A stretch of 64,000 bases of DNA from Amycolatopsis marina (GTDB taxonomy: Bacteria; Actinomycetota; Actinomycetes; Mycobacteriales; Pseudonocardiaceae): assembly GCF_900111885.1 (NCBI RefSeq), contig NZ_FOKG01000013.1, forward strand, positions 62,001 through 126,000, given 5' to 3'. Positions 33,616 to 42,087 of the stretch are shown here, in pieces (the first letter of the stretch is position 1; every line of letters begins with the position of its first letter). Under the pieces are notes generated by a model. That model had not been told where the DNA came from and made no database searches. It saw nothing but the letters and a program-made list of their open reading frames with translations. The position numbers and the translations under genes are program-made.

Positions 33616-33658
33616 GAAAACGCCGCGCATGAGGCCTGTCGTCATGCACGGCGTTTTC
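33616..33658. terminator. Long hairpin terminator downstream of the I36-like gene
   Basis: Arms GAAAACGCCG and CGGCGTTTTC are extended by GCATGA/TCATGC across one mismatch, giving a 17-bp stem with a T-run in the right arm. It lies about 40 bp past the leftward secreted-protein stop. The rest of 33233-33697 has no supported gene. Confidence 0.7.
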
Positions 33659-33697
33659 CGCAAGTTCTACCCAGTAAACACGTCGACTGGAGCGAAG

Positions 33698-34075
33698 CTA
33701 GCCGATGGAGTAGCTGCGAGCGAGGAAGCCAATGTTTGGCATGTTCGTTCGAGTGGACAACATCTTGACTCTGCCACTGCTCTTACAGGACGAGCTGGAA
33801 TAGAGCAAAACGACATAGTCGCCCGACACATTCATTGCCGAGCTGAACGTGTCCGTATTGGCCCGCTTGCAGCCTGAACTCTTCTTGTACGACTTCTTTG
33901 TGCCACGGTAGTTCGTACCTGTCCAGCTACAGAAAACGTTGCTGCCATTGCAACTGCCCGCCGCAAGATCCACCGCTGGCTCGGCGACCGCACCCGCGGG
34001 CGCCACGACCGCACCGGTCACCACCAGAGCGACACCAGCAAGAAGAGATCCAGCACGTCGGAGAATTCGACTCAC
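33698..34075 (-). CDS. Secreted peptidase-inhibitor I36-like / beta-gamma-crystallin-like protein
   Basis: This 125-residue protein has a signal peptide (RILRRAGSLLAGVALVV..., cleavage near AVA-EP), then a Cys-rich domain: CNGSNVFCSWTGTNYRG, later SSGCKRANTDTFSSAMNVSGDY. The spacing of four cysteines and the NYRG pattern recall the Streptomyces metalloproteinase inhibitor family I36. The GTG at 34075 has a GGGAG site; a TTG two codons earlier is less likely. It is a single-gene unit closed by the hairpin at 33616-33658. Confidence 0.72.
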   Translation of the reverse strand: MSRILRRAGSLLAGVALVVTGAVVAPAGAVAEPAVDLAAGSCNGSNVFCSWTGTNYRGTKKSYKKSSGCKRANTDTFSSAMNVSGDYVVLLYSSSSCKSSGRVKMLSTRTNMPNIGFLARSYSIG

Positions 34076-34233
34076 AAACAAGCTCCCATCGCGCGAAGTT
34101 CAAACAGCAGAAAGAAAAGCCTTCCCTCCGTCCCTGGTCGAGATACGGACATTCCATCGGACTGTTGAAATGGTACTGACGTCGCGCAACCTCCTTGTTG
34201 AGCGCGCTCCGCCCGGCCAACCACTCGCCATGG

Positions 34234-35190
34234 CTACTGCACCGCCCGAAGGCAGCGAGCGGCCTGGGCACGGAAGGCATCGGCGAGTTCGGGTGGGCCG
34301 CTGACGAGGGTGAAGTCCGTGCCCACCGACGTGATCATCCAGACCAGTGACGAGGGACTGTCCGCGCCGAGGTGCAGCAGGCAACTGTCCTCGTCAATGG
34401 CTTCGACAACTCCCATCCCCGGCCATACCCGTTCGGCAACGGCCCCGGCGGACTCGTGCAGCGTGACGGTTGCTTGGTACGGCCAGGTCCGCGAGGACAG
34501 CTGGTGTGCAAGGTAGGTCGCGACATCGTCGTACGGTGGCTGTCTTGGCGTGAAGCGCGGCCCGGTGGGAGTACGTGCGACGAGCCGGTCCACTCTGAAG
34601 GTGCGCCAGTCGTCCCGGTCGATGTCGAAGGCGACGAGATACCAGTGCCGGCCGAAGCTGACCAGACTGTGGGGTTCGACGGCTCTGGTCGTTTCGGCGC
34701 CATGGTGGCTGGTGTAGTCGATGCGCATCCCTTCATGACGCCGGCAGGCTTCCGCGATACTCATCAGGGTTTCCGCCGACACCTGAGGGCCGGGTGCCGC
34801 ACCGGCACGGACAGTGGCTGTGTGCAGGGTGTTGACGCGATGCCGCAGTCGGGACGGCAGCACCTGCTCGAGTTTGCTGAGCGCGCGCAGGGACGCCTCC
34901 TCGATGCCTGCCACCGAACCGCCGGCGGCAGTCCGCAGGCCCACCACTACGGCCACGGCCTCCTCGTCATCGAGCAGCAGCGGCGGCAGCACCGCGCCCG
35001 CACCGAGCACGTAGCCCGCGGTGCCCTGGACGGCGTGCACGGGATAGCCGAGGTCGCGCAACCGCTCGACGTCTCTGCGGACCGTCCGCGTGGTCACGCT
35101 GAGGCGTTCCGCCAGTTCCGTACCCGACCACTCGTGGTGGGTCTGCAGGAGCGACAGCAGTTTCAGCAGTCTCGCCGAGGTTTCCAGCAC
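34234..35190 (-). CDS. WYL-domain transcriptional regulator (YafY/DeoR-type HTH)
   Basis: This 318-residue regulator has an N-terminal HTH (LSVTTRTVRRDVERLRDLGYPV) and a WYL domain (LVSFGRHWYLVAFDIDRDDWRTFRVDRL) followed by the WCX extension. The start is a GTG at 35190. It is divergent from the epoxide hydrolase gene with a 63-bp gap, so it probably controls that gene and itself. Confidence 0.88.
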   Translation of the reverse strand: MLETSARLLKLLSLLQTHHEWSGTELAERLSVTTRTVRRDVERLRDLGYPVHAVQGTAGYVLGAGAVLPPLLLDDEEAVAVVVGLRTAAGGSVAGIEEASLRALSKLEQVLPSRLRHRVNTLHTATVRAGAAPGPQVSAETLMSIAEACRRHEGMRIDYTSHHGAETTRAVEPHSLVSFGRHWYLVAFDIDRDDWRTFRVDRLVARTPTGPRFTPRQPPYDDVATYLAHQLSSRTWPYQATVTLHESAGAVAERVWPGMGVVEAIDEDSCLLHLGADSPSSLVWMITSVGTDFTLVSGPPELADAFRAQAARCLRAVQ

Positions 35191-35253
35191 ACCCGGAATT
35201 ATGCTCCATCCTTAGGAACAAAGCTGTCCTAAGCGGCATTTAGTGTTCCCATC

Positions 35254-36402
35254 ATGACGAACACACAGCCGGAGATCCGGCCCTTTCACATCGACATCCC
35301 CCAGGCACAGCTCGATGACCTCAAAGCGCGCCTGACCAATGCCCGGTGGCCGGATGAACTCCCCGGCGTCGGTTGGGACTACGGCATGCCCGCCTCGTAC
35401 TTGAAGCAACTTGCCGAGTACTGGCGGACGACCTACGACTGGCGTGGCCAGGAGGCAGAACTGAACTCCTACCCCCAGTTCGTCACCGAGGTCCAAGGGC
35501 AGCGGCTGCATTTCGTGCACATCCAGTCGCCCGAGCCGGACGCGCTTCCTCTCGTGCTGACGCACGGCTGGCCTGGGTCCTTTGTCGAGTTCCTGCCCGT
35601 GATCGAACCGCTGACGAACCCGCGTGCACACGGAGGTGATCCAGCGGATGCCTTCCATCTCGTCATCCCGTCGCTGCCCGGGTTCGGCTTCTCCGGCCCG
35701 ACCCTGGAGGCAGGCCACGCCAATACCGAGATGTATGCAAAGGTCGTGGCCGAGTTGATGACGCGGTTGGGGTACGACCGGTACGGCACGCAAGGTGGCG
35801 ACATCGGGTCCTTTGTGTCCCCCGAACTCGGCAGAATCGCGACCGAGAACGTAGTTGGGGTACATGTCAACGGTTTGCTCACCATCGCCGAGTGGGACGC
35901 CGATCCCGGCGGTCTCGACGACGCGGACCAGCAAAGGCTGGCGGCGCTGGAGAATTTCGAAGCGGTCGGCGGATATGCGGCAATCCAGTCCACCCGGCCA
36001 CAGACACTGGCGTTCGGCCTGCACGACTCGCCGACCGGACTGCTGGCCTGGATCACCGACCTGTTCCACACGTTCTCGAATCCGGCGAAGACACTGCCCG
36101 AGGACGCGGTCGACAAGGACCTGCTGCTCACCAACGTGATGATCTACTGGCTGACCGAGACCCTCGCCTCATCGACCCGGCTCTACAAGGAATCCCAGCA
36201 GTGGGGTGCGGCACTGACGAACTCGGGAGTGCCGACCGCCTGTGCCCTGTTCCCCGGCGATATCACCATTCGGTCCATCGCCGAGCGACAGAACAATGTG
36301 GTGCAGTGGTCGGAGTTCGATCGTGGTGGGCACTTCGCGGCGATGGAGGCACCGGACCTGCTGGTCGGCGACATCCGGGAATTCTTCCGAAAAGTCCGTT
36401 GA
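35254..36402 (+). CDS. Epoxide hydrolase (EHN-domain alpha/beta hydrolase)
   Basis: This 382-residue enzyme has the N-terminal EHN domain (PFHIDIPQAQLDDLKARL...WPDELPGVGWDYG), the oxyanion HGWPGSFVEF, nucleophile Asp in GTQGGDIGS, and a C-terminal His in RGGHFAAMEAPDLL. It opens epoxides to diols in the cytoplasm. It is divergent from a WYL regulator. Catabolic or detoxifying use is likely; no link to the peptide cluster is visible. Confidence 0.9.
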   Translation: MTNTQPEIRPFHIDIPQAQLDDLKARLTNARWPDELPGVGWDYGMPASYLKQLAEYWRTTYDWRGQEAELNSYPQFVTEVQGQRLHFVHIQSPEPDALPLVLTHGWPGSFVEFLPVIEPLTNPRAHGGDPADAFHLVIPSLPGFGFSGPTLEAGHANTEMYAKVVAELMTRLGYDRYGTQGGDIGSFVSPELGRIATENVVGVHVNGLLTIAEWDADPGGLDDADQQRLAALENFEAVGGYAAIQSTRPQTLAFGLHDSPTGLLAWITDLFHTFSNPAKTLPEDAVDKDLLLTNVMIYWLTETLASSTRLYKESQQWGAALTNSGVPTACALFPGDITIRSIAERQNNVVQWSEFDRGGHFAAMEAPDLLVGDIREFFRKVR

Positions 36403-36421
36403 GACGGAAGCTGATCCAGCA

Positions 36422-36805
36422 GTCCGAGTGCTGCTGGCGGACGACGACGAGCCGGTCGCGGTGTCCCTGCGACGCGGGCTGAGCCCGTACGGTTCGAAGT
36501 GGACTGGGTACACACCGGCAAGGAGGCACCGGCGGCACCGCCCGCACAGAACGCGAGGTCATCGCGCGCATGCGGGCGGTGTTGCGCCGGGTGCGGTCCA
36601 CCGAACCGGTTCCGGAGGAGGAACGGCCCGATTCCCATGCCGTCGGCAGGCTCATGATCGACCGGCGGGCAGCCGATGCTTCGCGGTCGCCGCGTTCACG
36701 GTCCTCGGCACCGTTGTGCTCAGCGACCAGTTGCGCGGCGATATCGAGGATCCGTACGTCGGAAGCGCGCTGTCCAGCCTCGCCGACGGCAGGAGTAGAC
36801 CGTGA
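36422..36805 (+). pseudogene. Remnant of an OmpR-type two-component system
   Basis: Bases 36422-36507 encode the start of a receiver domain (VRVLLADDDEPVAVSLRRGL). A different frame from about 36520 encodes the linker of a response regulator (REVIARMRAVLRRVRSTEPVP...VGRLMIDRR). A membrane segment (FAVAAFTVLGTVVLSDQL) then ends at 36805 in the first frame. Most of the receiver, the DNA-binding domain and the kinase body are missing, so an internal deletion with frameshift is inferred. Confidence 0.6.
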
Positions 36806-36808
36806 CGC

Positions 36809-37060
36809 TCAGGTCCTGACTGCCGAGATCGCCGGACGCCACGGCCGGGCGTGCCCGTGTCGGGCAGGAACGCGCGCGGAGATGGCGGGTCGCCATGGCC
36901 GGGTCGGGCCCGGCCGTGACGCCGGTGTGTGTGGCGCGGCGACCGCGGTGCCGATGGTGCCGATGGTGGCCGCCGCCACCACGATTGTGCCGCCGAAAGC
37001 CCGCAGCGCGGTGCGTCGGTCGACCGCTCCCGCCGCTCTGGTCATGTCGTTGTGCCGCAT
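36809..37060 (-). CDS. Short Tat-signal protein, possibly a truncated remnant
   Basis: The 83-residue product has a twin-arginine-like start (DRRTALRAFGGTIVVAAATIG) and a predicted cut near AVA-AP. What follows is a short Pro/Arg-rich tail with two copies of RPWRPAISA. No enzyme domain is left. An AGGAGG site lies upstream of the ATG. It may be a truncated secreted enzyme or a tiny secreted protein. Confidence 0.4.
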   Translation of the reverse strand: MRHNDMTRAAGAVDRRTALRAFGGTIVVAAATIGTIGTAVAAPHTPASRPGPTRPWRPAISARVPARHGHARPWRPAISAVRT

Positions 37061-37094
37061 ATCGAGGTTCCTCCTGGTCAGTGTTTGTCGTCGA

Positions 37095-38015
37095 TCAGTT
37101 GCCGGACAACGGAAGCGCGGATTTCAGGGGCGAGGTCAGCCTGGTCAGCAGCGACGGCTCCAGATCGATACCGGGAATATCGACGCGGGCTGCCTCCACC
37201 CGCGCCGTGCCATCGAACAAGGTCTCCATCTGCGTGTCGGCCGCGGCGATGTAAAGCGTGCGCCGGTCGGCCCCACCCAACGCGCAGGTGATGCCGAGGT
37301 GGCCTTCGGTGTGGGTCTTAACCTTGTCGGTGACCTTGCCGTCCGGTGCGACCCGGCGGACTTCGCCTTCGAAGGGCACCGCGACCCAGATCCCGCCTTC
37401 GGCATCGATCACCAGGCCGTCGAGGACCTCTTGCTGCGGGTCCTCGAACTGCCGGAAGACCCGCTGGTTGGCCAGTCCGCCGTTGGCGTCGACGTCGAAC
37501 AGGGTCAGCCGGTTCGCGAACGACTCCGCCACGACGAGCTGTGTACCGTCCGCGGTGAGCTGAATGCCATTGGGTGTCCACATGTCCTCGCCCGCGGTCT
37601 CGATCGTGCCGTCCGGATGGACGATGACGACGTGGGAGGGCTTGGGTTCCTCGGTGAACAGGTCGAAGCCGATCTGGCTGATGTAGGCGCGGCCATTCGG
37701 CGCGACCCACATGTCGTTGGCGCCGACGGCGACGTCGTTCAGGTCGGCCACGACCACACTGCCGCCGGTCGGCAGGATGCGGCGCAGGGTGTTGTCGGCC
37801 TGCCCAACGACCAGCGTTTCCCCTGTTGCGGGAAACCCGAGTCCGGAGGGATGGATCGGCTCGTCCAACGCCAGGTTCAAGCCGGAGCCGTCCGGCTTCA
37901 TCCGGTACACCTTGCCGAGGGGAATGTCGGAGAACCACACTTCGCCGCCGTGCCAGCGGAAGCCCTCGAGGTACTGAAATCCGTCTCGGACGATCTCAGC
38001 GCGCCGTACGTTCAT
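37095..38015 (-). CDS. SMP-30/gluconolactonase-type protein
   Basis: This 306-residue beta-propeller has family marks LEGFRWHGGEVWFSD, a PNGIQLTADG metal-loop region, and DGLVIDAEGGIWVA. SMP-30 enzymes are metal-dependent lactonases. A GAAGGAG site precedes the ATG at 38015. No signal peptide is present, so it is cytoplasmic. Its substrate is unknown. A secreted relative of the same fold lies at 40875-42014. Confidence 0.87.
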   Translation of the reverse strand: MNVRRAEIVRDGFQYLEGFRWHGGEVWFSDIPLGKVYRMKPDGSGLNLALDEPIHPSGLGFPATGETLVVGQADNTLRRILPTGGSVVVADLNDVAVGANDMWVAPNGRAYISQIGFDLFTEEPKPSHVVIVHPDGTIETAGEDMWTPNGIQLTADGTQLVVAESFANRLTLFDVDANGGLANQRVFRQFEDPQQEVLDGLVIDAEGGIWVAVPFEGEVRRVAPDGKVTDKVKTHTEGHLGITCALGGADRRTLYIAAADTQMETLFDGTARVEAARVDIPGIDLEPSLLTRLTSPLKSALPLSGN

Positions 38016-38495
38016 TCTCGCTCCTTCGTCGTGGGCACCTTCCTCGGGGCCCGTGCCGGCATCGGGATCACCACGACCCGCGGTGCTCCGACTAAGTGAA
38101 TCTGCCGTAGGCAAGTGTCGACAAGTGAACCACATGTTGACGACATCGAAAATGGGTGTTTATCGTCAATCCGTCGCCCGGAGCTCGCTCGGCTACGTCT
38201 GCGGAGGTTACGCGCATGGATGCTCGAGTCCGGGCGGTTGAAGCGAGAATATCGCCTCTTCCGACGCCAAGGATCGATGGAGGCTGCGACGGAACTGCCG
38301 GGGCCGAGGTGTGCGAGGCGCTGCGGGACGCGTGGGTGAGCTACGGATCCACGCAGCAGGCATATGGGCGCTATGTGTATGGCTATTTGGCTTCTCGCCA
38401 ACCAGTGGCACCATGGCCGGCACGTCAGGAACAGGTGCGTCTTACAGCGCGGGTGGGCAGCGGGCAGGCGAGTTGAGCGAGGTACGCCGGAGGCG
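38016..38495. other. Intergenic region between SMP-30-like and TetR genes
   Basis: This 480-bp divergent gap shows no convincing gene. Open frames on both strands lack ribosome sites and conserved features. Promoters of both flanking genes should lie here, and the TetR protein probably binds here. Confidence 0.4.
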
Positions 38496-39542
38496 ATGAT
38501 GACGACCGAGGACATCGTCCGAAATGCTTCACCCCGGGGAACCCGGCAACGGATTCGGCGCGCCGTCATCATTCCGGCCGCGACCGACCCAGTTCACCGT
38601 TTCGGCTACGACCAGGTCTCGATGAGCGACGTCGCCGCCGCGGTCAACGTCGGCCCTTCGGCGCTGTACCGGCATTTCGCGAGCAAGCCCAAGCTGCTCA
38701 CTGCCGTCGTGGTGGTGGAAGAAATGCAGCCGTTCCGGGAGGTGTTCTCAGCGCCGGATGCGTCTACCACATTGGATGATTTGGTCACCGGTCCTGCCAC
38801 TGCGGCCGCTGAATGCAGGCTGCTGGGCCCGCTATGGCAGCAGGAGGCCCGGAGTCTGCCAGAACCGGACTACGCGACCTTGCGTTACGAGGTGCGCGCG
38901 ACCGTCGGCATGCTGGCCGGGCTGGTGCGACGGAACCGCCCGGAGTGCACCGAGGCGTGCGCGAACTTGCTCGCGCAGGGCGTCTGTTCCGTGATGTGCA
39001 GCCTGTCGACACGTGGCGGAGAACTCCCGAAGGCTGATTACCAGCGGCTTCTGCGCGCCGTCGTCACCGAAGTGCTCACTGCCGAGCCCGCGCCCACGGT
39101 CGCAAGGCAATCCCGGCCCCGGATGTTCACCCCGAGTTCGCGCCGGGAACGGTTGCGCACCGCGGCCATCGCGCTGTTCGTCGCGTTCGTTCGCGGCGAC
39201 GAGTGGCTGCGCCACGACATGTATCGCGCGCTGGAGCGGGCCATTGATGTCGTCGACGCACTACGACGGCTACTGGTCTCCTATGTGGACTTCGCGGTAA
39301 CCCGCAGCGACCTGGTCGATGTCCTGGTCGCCGAGTCCCGGCACCTTCTCGAGGCTGAGCGCTCAGATTTCGAGCAGTGCAGGCGCTCCTCCCTCAGCGA
39401 GTGGGTCCAGCTCGTGCGCGACGCGAGAGCGCGGACGCCGGAGGCCGAGCTAGGGATTCGGGTTGAGACGGTGCTGACCCTGATCAATGACATCGCCGTA
39501 CCTGGCACCTACGAGAGGAGCCCGGCGTGCTGGAGACCCTGA
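38496..39542 (+). CDS. TetR-family regulator with a second, degenerate TetR-like half
   Basis: The 348-residue protein has an N-terminal TetR HTH (GYDQVSMSDVAAAVNVGPSALYRHFASK) and a ligand domain. Around residue 210 the sequence SRRERLRTAAIALFVAF looks like the start of a second TetR module whose HTH is damaged, followed by another ligand-type domain (ALRRLLVSYVDFAVTRSDL). Single TetR proteins have about 200 residues, so this is a tandem form. A GGAGG site precedes the ATG at 38496. It may regulate the divergent SMP-30-like gene. Confidence 0.82.
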   Translation: MMTTEDIVRNASPRGTRQRIRRAVIIPAATDPVHRFGYDQVSMSDVAAAVNVGPSALYRHFASKPKLLTAVVVVEEMQPFREVFSAPDASTTLDDLVTGPATAAAECRLLGPLWQQEARSLPEPDYATLRYEVRATVGMLAGLVRRNRPECTEACANLLAQGVCSVMCSLSTRGGELPKADYQRLLRAVVTEVLTAEPAPTVARQSRPRMFTPSSRRERLRTAAIALFVAFVRGDEWLRHDMYRALERAIDVVDALRRLLVSYVDFAVTRSDLVDVLVAESRHLLEAERSDFEQCRRSSLSEWVQLVRDARARTPEAELGIRVETVLTLINDIAVPGTYERSPACWRP

Positions 39543-39588
39543 AAACGCCGCCCGCGACGATGCTGCTCACCGACCTCGGAATCTCGTC

Positions 39589-40599
39589 ATGACGATCACG
39601 GGCACCGACGTGCCGGGGCTGGGGTCCGACGACACGGAGGACGACCGCGGCATCAGAGTGGCGAAGACCTGCGAGGTGGCGCCCGGTCAACGGGTGGAAT
39701 TCTGGAGTGAGCTCATCTCCTCCTTCCACTTCGACATGGAGTTCACGCTGCCGCGGGCCGAACGCTTCCGGAGAAAGGTGCTGTGTCGACGGACCAGCGG
39801 CTACCAAATGCTCGGATGGTCGTCCGACGAGCAATGGGTACGCCGAAGCCCCCGCCAGGTTCGAGCGGACGCCGATGAGGACTACCGACTTCTCATGCTC
39901 GGCTCAGGAGACCTCTTGTTCCGGCATGGTGACGACGACGTGCGGATTCGGCCGGGCACTGGTGCATTGCTCACCGCGCGTGCCCCGCTGGAGTTCGCGC
40001 AGCGCAGCCCTGGGCACGGTCTTGTCCTCACCTTTCCCGGCCGCGAGATCACCAGCAGGTTGGACGGGACCGCCGAGCTGGGCGCGTCGCTGGATTTCAC
40101 GGCCGGCCTCGGCCGCGTCATTCGGGAGATGTCGGCCGGACTGTTCGCGGAAGCAAAAAGCCTGACGAGCCGAGAGTTCGACGCCGTCTTCGACCGGCTC
40201 GTCGACCTCGTCTGCCTGCTGATCATTGGTGACGACCGGCCAACCGCCGAGGGGCATCTCGCGGAGATCGAAGCGGCGGTACGACGCCACGTCCGGGCCA
40301 ACGCCGGTGATCCGGCGCTGAACGGCACCGCGATAGCGCACGCCCTCGGCTGGTCGTTGCGGCAGGTCCAGGTCGCCATGCAACGTGCGGGCACGACGCC
40401 GAGGGACCTCATCCGGGAGGAGCGGCTCAGGCTGGCGAGAGCGCGACTGAGCAGTCCGGGGCACCGGCACGCCACCATCGCCGAGGTCGCCCACCATTCG
40501 GGGTTCTCGTCACTGAGCGCGTTCAACAGCGCGTTTCGCGCGCAGTACGGTGTCCGTCCGCGCGAACTGCGAGGGTCCACCCGGCGCGCGATCGGCTGA
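39589..40599 (+). CDS. AraC-family transcriptional regulator
   Basis: This 336-residue regulator has an N-terminal AraC-binding-like domain (about residues 15-200) and a C-terminal AraC HTH pair (AIAHALGWSLRQVQVAMQRAGTTPRDLI and IAEVAHHSGFSSLSAFNSAFRAQYGVRPRELR). It lies 46 bp after the TetR gene in the same direction and may share its transcript. Target genes are unknown; the secreted protein gene at 40875 is the nearest downstream. Confidence 0.88.
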   Translation: MTITGTDVPGLGSDDTEDDRGIRVAKTCEVAPGQRVEFWSELISSFHFDMEFTLPRAERFRRKVLCRRTSGYQMLGWSSDEQWVRRSPRQVRADADEDYRLLMLGSGDLLFRHGDDDVRIRPGTGALLTARAPLEFAQRSPGHGLVLTFPGREITSRLDGTAELGASLDFTAGLGRVIREMSAGLFAEAKSLTSREFDAVFDRLVDLVCLLIIGDDRPTAEGHLAEIEAAVRRHVRANAGDPALNGTAIAHALGWSLRQVQVAMQRAGTTPRDLIREERLRLARARLSSPGHRHATIAEVAHHSGFSSLSAFNSAFRAQYGVRPRELRGSTRRAIG

Positions 40600-40613
40600 C
40601 GAGGAAAGGGTGC

Positions 40614-40648
40614 CTACCCCGACTTCGGTGGATGGAGGCCCAACGTCG
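40614..40648 (-). pseudogene. 3' remnant of a third lipoprotein paralogue
   Basis: About 27 of 32 bases match the 3' end of the lipoprotein gene at 42088-43185, in the same orientation, and still encode TLGLHPPKSG-stop against TLGLYPPEPG-stop. The rest of the gene is missing. The repeat at 40698-40796 lies just upstream of this scar, as its relative lies upstream of the gene at 43244-44338. Confidence 0.55.
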
Positions 40649-40697
40649 GCGATCCACACGACCCTGCGGACGGATACGCGGCGAGCGCCGTCACTCC

Positions 40698-40796
40698 TGC
40701 GCTACGGGTCGAGGACCAGATCGCGGTGGGCCGAGTCCCGAACTGCTGCCGTCCCTGCGCCGCGCCGCAGGTCCTGTGCGTGCGCGCGGGAGAGCG
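40698..40796. repeat. Dispersed imperfect direct repeat, copy 1
   Basis: About 85 bases beginning CTGCGCTACGGG and including GGTCCTGTGCGTGCG match copy 2 at 44569-44656 at roughly 80% by eye, with a 9-10 bp gap. The two copies flank the secreted propeller gene and both intact lipoprotein genes. Confidence 0.6.
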
Positions 40797-40874
40797 CCAC
40801 CACCCTGCCGCATTACGTTCACGTCACTTCGGCGCGAGAGCGTCCGTATTCGAGAACGATAAGGAGTTGAGCCG

Positions 40875-42014
40875 ATGCGCAACGTCACAGCGTGGGCCCG
40901 CCGGGTCGCTCGGTGGGTGTGCTGGCCTGCGGTGGTGCTGCTTGCGATGGCAATGGTACCCGCGGCGGCGACGGCAGGTCCTGGCACCAAGAGCGATCGA
41001 GAATGGTTGGACATCGAGATCTTCACCGACGTTCCGGATCCGGGGCATCCGGAGGGGATCCTGGTCGCTCCCAATGGCACGGTCTACGTGGCCACGCACC
41101 AACATGCGGTCGAGACGCCGGGACCGCCGTCGAAGATCTTCGCCTACGACCGCGATGGCGAGTTCCTCAGGGAGTATGTAATCGAGGGCCAGGACCTGGA
41201 GAAAGGTCCCGGTTTGGTCGGAATGGGCATGGACGCCGACGGCCTGCTCTACGTGATCGACCGCAATCCCTACCGGATCATCACAATCGATCCTGAAACG
41301 GGCGAACAGAGCGACTACGCCACTTTCCGGGACGTGCAGACCTGTCTTCCACCGCTCACCCAGGAGGAATGTTCGGAATCGCTGCTGAAGCGCAACAGCT
41401 TGCCGGACGATCTTACCTTCGCCGAAGACGGCACGATGTATGTCACCGACGTACGGCAGAACCTGATCTGGCGAGTGCCACGTGGCGGCGGTGACGCCGA
41501 GGTGTGGTTCACCGACACCCGTCTGGACAGCGTCTTCGGCCCCAACGGCATCGAGGTCATGCCGGACGGCGAGACGCTCATGTTCGTCCAGTCATTCACC
41601 GGTCCCTTCGACGGTGTGCCGCCACGGCCGGACACCGGACGCCTCTACACCCTGACCGTGCAGCCGGATGGCAGTCCCGGTGAGCTTGACCTCTTCTGGG
41701 AGAGCGAGCCCGGTGGAATCCCAGACGGCTTCGCGATCGCGCAGTCCGGCAACATCTACGTCGCGCTCGCGGTCGCCAACTCCCTGGCCGTGATCTCCCC
41801 AGAAGGCGAGGAGTTGGGGCGCAACCCCGCCAACCACGTGGAGAATCTGCTGCTCGAGGTCCCGATGGACAGCCCAGGAAGCGTCGTGTTCCTCGACGAC
41901 CGGGTGCTGGTGACCAACCACTCCTTCCTGGTCGGAAACCCGAACAGTTTCGTCGTCTACGACATCTACGCGGCAGAAAAGGGACTGCAGCCGTTTCGGC
42001 CACAGATCAACTAG
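40875..42014 (+). CDS. Secreted beta-propeller (NHL/SMP-30-like) protein
   Basis: This 379-residue protein has a signal peptide (hydrophobic core CWPAVVLLAMAMVPAA, cut near ATA-GP). The mature part shows propeller repeats such as PEGILVAPNGTVYVATH, GMGMDADGLLYVIDRN, LTFAEDGTMYVTDVRQ and DGFAIAQSGNIYVAL. It is exported and could be a lactonase or a binding propeller. An AAGGAG site precedes the ATG. It is convergent with the lipoprotein genes. Confidence 0.85.
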   Translation: MRNVTAWARRVARWVCWPAVVLLAMAMVPAAATAGPGTKSDREWLDIEIFTDVPDPGHPEGILVAPNGTVYVATHQHAVETPGPPSKIFAYDRDGEFLREYVIEGQDLEKGPGLVGMGMDADGLLYVIDRNPYRIITIDPETGEQSDYATFRDVQTCLPPLTQEECSESLLKRNSLPDDLTFAEDGTMYVTDVRQNLIWRVPRGGGDAEVWFTDTRLDSVFGPNGIEVMPDGETLMFVQSFTGPFDGVPPRPDTGRLYTLTVQPDGSPGELDLFWESEPGGIPDGFAIAQSGNIYVALAVANSLAVISPEGEELGRNPANHVENLLLEVPMDSPGSVVFLDDRVLVTNHSFLVGNPNSFVVYDIYAAEKGLQPFRPQIN

Positions 42015-42087
42015 AGGCACCGGCACTGCGCCGATCGGGCTGGGCCGATGTCCAGTCGGAGCAGAAAGGCTTAGCCACTCGGGGTCC

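Noticed and set aside
36570..38099. 509-residue rightward frame over the SMP-30-like gene
   Set aside because: Only its first 40 residues (response-regulator linker) are meaningful; the rest is antisense to the SMP-30-like gene.
38156..38476. Rightward frame between the SMP-30-like and TetR genes
   Set aside because: No ribosome site and no recognisable sequence; the region must hold two promoters.
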